This document shows, piece after piece, positions 58,367 through 64,000 of a DNA stretch of 64,000 nt. The stretch is taken from NCBI GenBank assembly GCA_964630765.1, contig CAZVXE010000001.1, positions 1 through 64,000 of the forward strand, given 5' to 3'. Under the pieces are notes generated by a model. That model was not told the DNA's origin, did no database searches, and saw only the letters and a list, made by a program, of their open reading frames with translations. Made by a program: the position numbers and the translations under genes. Position 1 is the stretch's first letter; the number at the start of each line of letters is the position of its first letter. Source of the DNA: Methanofastidiosum sp964630765. GTDB taxonomy: Archaea; Methanobacteriota_B; Thermococci; Methanofastidiosales; Methanofastidiosaceae.

Positions 58367-58507
58367 GAGTATTTTTTAGTAAAAGGTTATTTTCTGAAGA
58401 TTATAGGAAAGTCCTTTTATTTTTTATATTTAAATTCTCTTTAATCATTAGTTTAGAACGCTATTCTTATACAAAAATCTTTTTAATCTATTCACCTTTC
58501 TTGATAC

Positions 58508-58885
58508 ATGATTCTAATTATAGCTGGCTCAAAAAGTGATGAACAGATTGTTAACAAAGTAAAGAAAGTTTTTGATGAAAATAATGTTGAATACGAAATT
58601 AAATATGCCTCTGCCCATAGGGAGCCTGAAAAAGTGGCGGAGCTTTCTAAAAAGGATTATGATGTTTTCATTGCTATAGCAGGCCTGGCTGCTGCACTTC
58701 CTGGTGTAGTTGCGTCTCATACTAATAAACCAGTTATAGGTGTGCCTGTTTCTTCGAAGTTAGGCGGTCTTGACGCACTGCTTTCAATTGTACAAATGCC
58801 AAAAGGTGTTCCGGTAGCATGCGTAGGCATTGATAATGGGGAAAATGCGGCATACCTCGCAATGAGGATAATAGGGGTGAAGTAA
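58508..58885 (+). CDS. purE: N5-carboxyaminoimidazole ribonucleotide mutase PurE (or AIR carboxylase)
   Basis: The 125-residue protein has IIAGSKSDEQIVNKV, YASAHREPEKV, AIAGLAAALPGVVASHT and LLSIVQMPKGVPVACVGIDNGENAA, the PurE core. It is shorter than bacterial class I proteins (about 160). It converts N5-CAIR or AIR to CAIR before PurC. No purK is present in the window, so the class should be checked. It overlaps nothing but ends directly before purM. Confidence 0.9.
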   Translation: MILIIAGSKSDEQIVNKVKKVFDENNVEYEIKYASAHREPEKVAELSKKDYDVFIAIAGLAAALPGVVASHTNKPVIGVPVSSKLGGLDALLSIVQMPKGVPVACVGIDNGENAAYLAMRIIGVK

Positions 58886-59893
58886 TTGACAACTCCAAAA
58901 GACTACAAATCATCCGGCGTGGATATAAAAGTTGAAGAAAAATCAATCAGTGCCCTAGTTTCCGTTATTAAAGAGACTCTTCAATTTAGAAAAGGCAAGA
59001 TTGGTGCAGCAATTGGGGATATAGGTAGTTTTTCAGGATTCATAGAATTTGGAGATTACGCCTTGTCGCTAGCTACAGATGGTGTTGGATCAAAAGTCCT
59101 TGTTGCGCAAAAATTAAAAAAATATGATACTGTGGGAATTGATGTAATTGCAATGAACGTTAATGATGTCATATGCAATGGTGCAGCCCCCATCGCTTTT
59201 GTAGACTACATTGCATTGGAGAAAACTTCAGAATACATGCTAGGGGAGATAGCAAAAGGACTATTAGAGGGTGCAAAACAATCTGATATGCCTATAGTTG
59301 GAGGGGAGACTGCAACCCTCCCTGATATAATAAAGGGGGATGGGGAAGGATTTGATCTAGCTGGAACATGTCTTGGTGTAGTTAAAAAAGATAAAATAAT
59401 TTCTGGAAAAGATATTGTCCCAGGAGATGTAGTGATTGGTATTGCCTCATCAGGAGTTCATTCAAATGGACTAACACTTGCAAGAAAAGCCCTGAGCGAG
59501 GAAGACTATCCTGAACTTTTGATCCCTACTAGGATCTATGTAAAACAGATACTTAATCTAATTGATGATGTCAAAGTTAAAGGGATGGCACACATCACAG
59601 GTGGCGGTCTTCTAAATCTTAAAAGACTGAAAAAAGGCATGGGATTTGAACTTGAGTTGCCTGAGCCACCTGTTATTTTCAAAAAGATAATGGATACTGG
59701 GGTAGAAATTGAGGAGATGTACAGGACCTTCAATATGGGAACTGGATTTATGGTAATTGTTCCAAAAGAAGAGAAGGAGAAGGCACTTGAATTATTAAAT
59801 AAATACTACCATTCGTATATAATAGGGAAGATAATAGGAGAGGACATAATAAAGGCCCATATTAAGGGCTTAGATAAATCTTTTACTTTATAA
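58886..59893 (+). CDS. purM: Phosphoribosylformylglycinamidine cyclo-ligase PurM
   Basis: The 335-residue protein (AIR synthetase) shows SLATDGVGSKVLVAQK, DVIAMNVNDVICNGAAPIAFVDYIA, VGGETATLPDI, SSGVHSNGLTLARK and HITGGGLLNLKRL. It cyclises FGAM to AIR with ATP. It starts at a TTG directly after the purE stop, with GGGGTGA as ribosome site. It is the last gene of the purine cluster before hdrA. Confidence 0.95.
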   Translation: MTTPKDYKSSGVDIKVEEKSISALVSVIKETLQFRKGKIGAAIGDIGSFSGFIEFGDYALSLATDGVGSKVLVAQKLKKYDTVGIDVIAMNVNDVICNGAAPIAFVDYIALEKTSEYMLGEIAKGLLEGAKQSDMPIVGGETATLPDIIKGDGEGFDLAGTCLGVVKKDKIISGKDIVPGDVVIGIASSGVHSNGLTLARKALSEEDYPELLIPTRIYVKQILNLIDDVKVKGMAHITGGGLLNLKRLKKGMGFELELPEPPVIFKKIMDTGVEIEEMYRTFNMGTGFMVIVPKEEKEKALELLNKYYHSYIIGKIIGEDIIKAHIKGLDKSFTL

Positions 59894-59920
59894 TTTTTTC
59901 GCAAGATTTACAGGGTTAAA

Positions 59921-59937
59921 CCAAAAGATATAAAAAC
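59921..59937 (+). promoter_or_regulatory. Possible BRE and TATA box of the hdr operon
   Basis: CCAAAAGATATAAAAAC fits an archaeal BRE plus TATA box. It leaves a leader of about 50 nt before the hdrA start. A GGTATG-like site and GGAGATTT at about 59981-59990 lie in the leader. Confidence 0.45.
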
Positions 59938-60011
59938 AGTTGCCTCATTTTATCAACAGTTTAGGGTAATCTAAAATTATCAGGAGATTTCAATATCTGT
60001 AGAGTGGTATG

Positions 60012-61991
60012 ATGGCAAAATCCCAATCAAAGAAAAAAAAGGAAGAGAACAGTTGCCCGAAGATTGGCGTTTATGTCTGTCACTGTGGTACAAATATTGC
60101 AGGGAGCGTCAATATTGAGGAAGTTGTTAATTATTCTAAAACAATAGAAAATGTTTCTATTGTAAGAGAGCATATGTATCTCTGCTCTGAACAAGGACAG
60201 AACATAATAAAGGATGATATTAAAAAAGAAGGGATAAACAGGGTTGTTGCCGCTTGCTGCTCACCTAGAACTCATGAAGAAATATTCAGAAAAACGTTAA
60301 ATTCTGCCGATTTGAATAAATACCTCTATGAACAGGTTAACATTAGGGATCAATGCTCATGGCCCCATATTAAAGATAAAGAAAATGCGACTAAAAAGGC
60401 AAAACAACTAGTTAAAAGTGGAATTTATAGAGCATCTGAATTAGAGCCTTTAGAAGATAGAAAACTCTCTGTTTTAAAATCCTCACTTGTAATCGGTGGA
60501 GGTATATCTGGAATTAACGCTGCGCTAGATTTGGCCCGTAGTGGATACAAGGTATATATTGTTGAGAGAGACCCAAGCATTGGGGGCAAAATGGCCCAAC
60601 TAGACAAGACATTCCCTACAAATGATTGCTCCGCATGTATTCTTGCACCAATGATGGTAGAAGTTTCAAACACTCCAAATATTGAGCTTCTTACATACTC
60701 AGAGATTGAAGATGTCTCCGGCCACATAGGTAAATATCATGTTGTTGTTAGAAAAAAACAAACATCAGTAGACTGGGAAAAGTGTAACGGTTGCGGAGAT
60801 TGTAGTATCGTATGTCCTGTAAAGGTAGACAATGAATTTAACTGCAACATGGATAAGAGAAAGGCCATCTACATACAATTTCAGCAGGCCATACCGATGA
60901 AAGCAGTTGTTGACAAAAAAAAGTGTGTCAAGTGTAAGTTGTGCGAGAAGAGATGTCAAGTTGGTGCAATAGATATCTCAAAAAATGAAGATGAATATGT
61001 TGAATTTGATGTTGGGAGCATTGTTGTCACAACTGGCTATGACCTATTTGACCCCAATAAAAAAGCTGAGTATGATTATGAGCATCCAAATGTAATAACT
61101 TCTCTAGAACTTGAGAGGATGATGTGCGCCTCTGGCCCAACAAAAGGAGAAATTCTAAGGCCTTCTGATGGTAGAAAACCGCACACAATTTCTTTTATAC
61201 AATGTGTCGGCTCAAGAGATGAAAAGACAAATGACTATTGCTCTAGAATCTGCTGTACATACTCAATCAAACATGCTAGACTTCTAAAGGAAAAATACCC
61301 AGACATAGATATATTCATTCATTATATTGATCTGAGATGTTTTGGGAAGGGATATGAAGAGTATTATAGAATGGCCAGAGAGAAAGGAGTTAAGTTCATT
61401 AGAGGCAGGATAAGTCAAGTTGATTCAATTGGTGACAGGTTAGAAGTTTCAGGTGATGATGACACCCTTGGGGAACAGATAAGTGTTGTTGCAGACCTTG
61501 TTGTTTTAGCCGTTGCAATGGAATCCTCTAAAGGATCAAAGAATCTTGCTAATTTATTAAATATAAGTATAGATAAAACAGGTTTTTTCAAAGAGATTCA
61601 TCCAAAACTAAAACCAGTTAGTACAGATAGCGATGGCATATTTATTGCAGGTGCATGTCAAGGGCCCAAGGAAATCCCCGATGCAGTAAGTCAAGGAAAA
61701 GCTGCGGCATCTGCTGCTTCTTCGCTTATGGCTAAGGGGGAAATAGATATTGAGCCCCTTTTTGCTCAAATAATCGATGACTTGTGCGCAAGATGTAGAA
61801 CGTGCGAATCCCTTTGTACATATAAGGCGATTAAGTATACTGAAGATGATAAGATGGAAGTGGATATAGCCCTGTGCAAAGGATGCGGTGTTTGTAGCGC
61901 AGCATGTCCTTCTGGCGCTATTAAAGCAAATCATTACACAACTAAGCAGGTCAGAATGCAGATCTTGGCTCTTACGGAGGGCGGTAAATGA
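60012..61991 (+). CDS. hdrA: Heterodisulfide reductase subunit A
   Basis: The 659-residue flavoprotein starts with a lysine-rich tail and a cysteine domain (IGVYVCHCGTNI, CSEQGQN, CCSPRTHEE). The FAD Rossmann motif LVIGGGISGINAALDLARSGY follows at about 158. Ferredoxin-type clusters are CNGCGDCSIVCP and CVKCKLCEKRCQ mid-protein, and CARCRTCESLC and CKGCGVCSAACP at the end. HdrA bifurcates electrons from hydrogenase between ferredoxin and the CoM-CoB heterodisulfide. It lies with hdrC, hdrB and mvhD. ATG 60009 is also possible. Confidence 0.95.
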   Translation: MAKSQSKKKKEENSCPKIGVYVCHCGTNIAGSVNIEEVVNYSKTIENVSIVREHMYLCSEQGQNIIKDDIKKEGINRVVAACCSPRTHEEIFRKTLNSADLNKYLYEQVNIRDQCSWPHIKDKENATKKAKQLVKSGIYRASELEPLEDRKLSVLKSSLVIGGGISGINAALDLARSGYKVYIVERDPSIGGKMAQLDKTFPTNDCSACILAPMMVEVSNTPNIELLTYSEIEDVSGHIGKYHVVVRKKQTSVDWEKCNGCGDCSIVCPVKVDNEFNCNMDKRKAIYIQFQQAIPMKAVVDKKKCVKCKLCEKRCQVGAIDISKNEDEYVEFDVGSIVVTTGYDLFDPNKKAEYDYEHPNVITSLELERMMCASGPTKGEILRPSDGRKPHTISFIQCVGSRDEKTNDYCSRICCTYSIKHARLLKEKYPDIDIFIHYIDLRCFGKGYEEYYRMAREKGVKFIRGRISQVDSIGDRLEVSGDDDTLGEQISVVADLVVLAVAMESSKGSKNLANLLNISIDKTGFFKEIHPKLKPVSTDSDGIFIAGACQGPKEIPDAVSQGKAAASAASSLMAKGEIDIEPLFAQIIDDLCARCRTCESLCTYKAIKYTEDDKMEVDIALCKGCGVCSAACPSGAIKANHYTTKQVRMQILALTEGGK

Positions 61992-62536
61992 AAATTGTTC
62001 TTAATGATACCAACAAGGACCTCGTAGATAAGGTCATGGAATATGGAGGAAAAAGGGTTTATGAATGCTTTCAGTGTGGAATGTGTGCTTCGGGATGCCC
62101 TGTTGCAAGTGATACAGACCATAAAATAAAAAGAACAATGCATCAGGTTCTTTTAGGCCTTGACGAGCAAATACTAGACAAAAAAGCAATATGGCTCTGC
62201 ACTACTTGCTTCATGTGCCTGGAAAGATGCCCTCAAAATGCTGGGCCAACGGAAGTCGTGTTTGCTCTTAGAAGAATTTCTGCAGAAAAAGGAATTATTC
62301 CAGAAGCTCAGGTTGAAGTTGCCAATAATATTTATCATCTTGGGCACGCAGTTACAGTCCAAAAAGGTATAAAACTTAGAGAAAAAGTCGAAGCGCCTCC
62401 GCTTAAGACGGCAGGTTCTGACAAGAAGCACATAATTGAAATCCAAAAGATAGTTGATTCTACTCATGCGGGTACCTTACTTAAGATAAAGAAGGATTGG
62501 AAACCAAAGGGGGATGATGTTATTGCCTGCGACTGA
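61988..62536 (+). CDS. hdrC: Heterodisulfide reductase subunit C
   Basis: The 182-residue protein has two CxxCxxCxxxC motifs: CFQCGMCASGCP (about 25) and CTTCFMCLERCP (about 70). They bind two 4Fe-4S clusters that pass electrons from HdrA to HdrB. It overlaps hdrA by 4 nt and hdrB by 23 nt, so the three are translated together. The length is normal for the family. Confidence 0.93.
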   Translation: MKIVLNDTNKDLVDKVMEYGGKRVYECFQCGMCASGCPVASDTDHKIKRTMHQVLLGLDEQILDKKAIWLCTTCFMCLERCPQNAGPTEVVFALRRISAEKGIIPEAQVEVANNIYHLGHAVTVQKGIKLREKVEAPPLKTAGSDKKHIIEIQKIVDSTHAGTLLKIKKDWKPKGDDVIACD

Positions 62537-63416
62537 TTATGCTTTATACACTGGGTGTATTATTCCCTTAAGATATCCCGATATTGAAAATTCAATAAGA
62601 GAGACAATGCCACTTCTGGGAGTTAATGTTTATGATATGATTGGCGCAGGCTGCTGCCCTCCAGGTGGAGCATTCTGGTCAGTTGAAGAAATTTCAGGAC
62701 TTGCACAAAGTGCCAGGAATTTATCAATAGCTGAATCGATGAATAAAGATTTGATGGCTGTTTGTAATGGATGTTTTTGTTATCTTAAAAATAGTAATCT
62801 GCTCTTGAAAAATGATAAGGAAAAGAGGGAAAGGGTAAATGGTATTCTGAATAAAATAGGCAGAAAATATCAAGGCACCATTTCGGTATACCATTTAGTT
62901 GAAATACTCTACGATCAGATTGGTACTGATAAGATTAAGGAAGCAACAAAGATAAAATTAAATGGTGCCAAGGCTGCGGTACATTATGGTTGCCATCTTT
63001 TGAGGCCTTCAGACCACCTAATGGCTGAAAATCCAGAAAAACCTCACAAACTTGATGCTTTGGTCGAAGCATTGGGTATGGAAAGCGTATACTATCCAAA
63101 AAAATTATCCTGTTGTGGCGCAGGAGGTGGCATGAGGGGGAATAATCCAGATGTTACTCTGAAGATTTTAGAAAAAAAACTTTTGAACATAAAATACTCA
63201 GACCCAGACTGTATTGTCACAGCTTGCCCTTTCTGTTTCCTTCAGTTTGATTTAGGTCAAAAAGGCCTAAGGGATAGGGGTGAAGACTTCTGTATACCTG
63301 TTTTCTATTATAATCAGCTTCTAGGGCTCTCAATGGGCCTTCCAAAAAATAGAATTGCGTCACTATCTGAAACTCCAAGAGATGGATTTATAAAAAAATT
63401 CTATGGTGTTGACTGA
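62514..63416 (+). CDS. hdrB: Heterodisulfide reductase subunit B
   Basis: The 300-residue protein has two CCG-type cysteine-rich domains: GAGCCPPGGAFW with CNGCFC, and LSCCGAGGGMRG with CPFCFL. These hold the two noncubane 4Fe-4S clusters that reduce CoM-S-S-CoB. The first Cys of domain one is in YTGCIIPLRYP. The GGGGGATG ahead of ATG 62514 is a good ribosome site. It completes HdrABC. Confidence 0.95.
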   Translation: MMLLPATDYALYTGCIIPLRYPDIENSIRETMPLLGVNVYDMIGAGCCPPGGAFWSVEEISGLAQSARNLSIAESMNKDLMAVCNGCFCYLKNSNLLLKNDKEKRERVNGILNKIGRKYQGTISVYHLVEILYDQIGTDKIKEATKIKLNGAKAAVHYGCHLLRPSDHLMAENPEKPHKLDALVEALGMESVYYPKKLSCCGAGGGMRGNNPDVTLKILEKKLLNIKYSDPDCIVTACPFCFLQFDLGQKGLRDRGEDFCIPVFYYNQLLGLSMGLPKNRIASLSETPRDGFIKKFYGVD

Positions 63417-63829
63417 TGAAAAATTTTGAGCCGAATATTATTGGTTTTGTTTGTAACTGGTGTACTTATGCGGGTGCCGATCTTGCAGGCTCTTCAAGGT
63501 ATAGCTATCCACCCAATATTAAGATGATAAGGCTTATGTGCTCTGGAAGAGTGGATCCTGCATTTATTCTTGAAACTTTTGCTAGAGGTGCCGACGGTGT
63601 ATTTGTAGGGGGGTGCCATATACCTACAGACTGTCACTACCAACAAGGAAATTTTAAAGCCCTAAAAAGAGTTACAATGCTAAAAAAACTGATCTCTGAG
63701 ATGGGAATAGAACCTGAAAGATTGGAGATATTTTGGATCTCCGCATCAGAGGGAAAAAGATTCTCGGAAGTCATGACATCATTCACTGAAAGAATAAGAG
63801 AATTAGGGCCAAATCCAATAAGAGTATAA
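63416..63829 (+). CDS. mvhD: F420-non-reducing hydrogenase iron-sulfur subunit D
   Basis: The 137-residue protein has FVCNWCTYAGADLAG, MCSGRVDPAFIL and GVFVGGCHIPTDCHYQ, the conserved cysteines of MvhD, which holds a 2Fe-2S cluster. It connects the MvhAG hydrogenase to HdrA. Its ATG shares one base with the hdrB stop. mvhG and mvhA are not in the window; they may follow. Confidence 0.93.
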   Translation: MKNFEPNIIGFVCNWCTYAGADLAGSSRYSYPPNIKMIRLMCSGRVDPAFILETFARGADGVFVGGCHIPTDCHYQQGNFKALKRVTMLKKLISEMGIEPERLEIFWISASEGKRFSEVMTSFTERIRELGPNPIRV

Positions 63830-63830
63830 A

Positions 63831-64000
63831 ATGAAAAAAATAATAGTCCTAGGCATTGGGAATCCATATCTTAAAGATGATAGAATAGGGCCTAAAATTG
63901 TTGAGGATTTAGAAAAATTTTTCAGCGGGCATGATAATATAATCTTTGAAGTTTTCTATTCTTCAGGCATTGAACTACTGGATTCTATTCTAGATTATAA
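63831..64000 (+). CDS. Hydrogenase maturation protease (partial)
   Basis: The first 56 residues (MKKIIVLGIGNPYLKDDRIG...) match the start of HyaD/HycI-type endopeptidases: the GIGNPYLKDDRIG motif has the nickel-binding residue region. These cut the C-terminal tail of the large subunit after NiFe insertion. The gene runs off the window. Its place after mvhD suggests that an MvhA large subunit is near. Confidence 0.85.
   Translation, partial: MKKIIVLGIGNPYLKDDRIGPKIVEDLEKFFSGHDNIIFEVFYSSGIELLDSILDY

Overview
The window comes from an AT-rich archaeon, almost certainly a methanogen. Archaeal markers are both subunits of DNA polymerase D, an Alba chromatin protein, an archaeal 16S 5' end (...TCCGGTTGATCCTGCC), bulge-helix-bulge type rRNA processing stems, the archaeal purine enzyme PurP, and GGTGAT ribosome binding sites that match the 16S 3' tail (ATCACCTCCT). 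Methanogen markers are heterodisulfide reductase HdrA, HdrC and HdrB with MvhD, and a corrinoid methyltransferase cassette with its own activator. This set fits a methyl-reducing, hydrogen-dependent methanogen of the Candidatus Methanofastidiosa (WSA2) kind. The lineage is an inference from gene content and could not be tested.

Region 1 (1-19.5 kb) is a defence or conflict island. It holds an ABC-three-component system with an HNH effector (377-3103). It also holds a tightly overlapped minus-strand operon of a UvrD-type helicase/Fe-S nuclease, a type III-like DNA methyltransferase and a restriction helicase-nuclease (3233-10763). Next come a divergently transcribed SF2 helicase with a modular repeat tail, a coiled-coil protein, a DUF2958-like protein, a PIN-like protein paired with a possible Panacea-like partner, a NACHT STAND NTPase, and a tyrosine recombinase with a zinc ribbon. 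The long non-coding gaps carry hairpins and dispersed repeats. A GC-rich block beside the recombinase looks like the 3' end of a tRNA, possibly a used attachment site.

Region 2 (19.5-25 kb) is energy metabolism. It contains a corrinoid protein, two UroD-family methyltransferases and an ASKHA-type corrinoid activator that probably starts at ATT. A Toprim protein and an acidic small protein flank it. Region 3 (25-34 kb) holds tRNA-Arg(GCG), an ornithine cyclodeaminase/alanine dehydrogenase homologue, and an information-processing block: an XPD-like helicase, a LysW-like zinc ribbon, PolD small and large subunits, and a Roadblock protein.

Region 4 (34-39 kb) is a complete 16S-tRNA-Ala(TGC)-23S operon on the minus strand; no 5S gene follows. 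Region 5 (39-47 kb) is mixed housekeeping: two CBS-domain regulators, an arginase-fold protein, an alpha/beta hydrolase, Alba, ferredoxin, YbjQ, UvrB, CutA and a Nif3-like protein. A decayed fragment of an RHS-repeat protein lies between uvrB and cutA.

Region 6 (47-60 kb) is a nearly complete de novo purine cluster: purP, purH, purC, purS, purL, purQ, purF, purD, purE and purM. It is interrupted by a membrane methyltransferase and a small CxxC protein. PurH is full length although PurP is also present. Region 7 (60-64 kb) is hdrA-hdrC-hdrB-mvhD followed by the start of a hydrogenase maturation protease. This module would reduce CoM-S-S-CoB and ferredoxin by electron bifurcation with H2, linking to the methyl-CoM made by the cassette in region 2.
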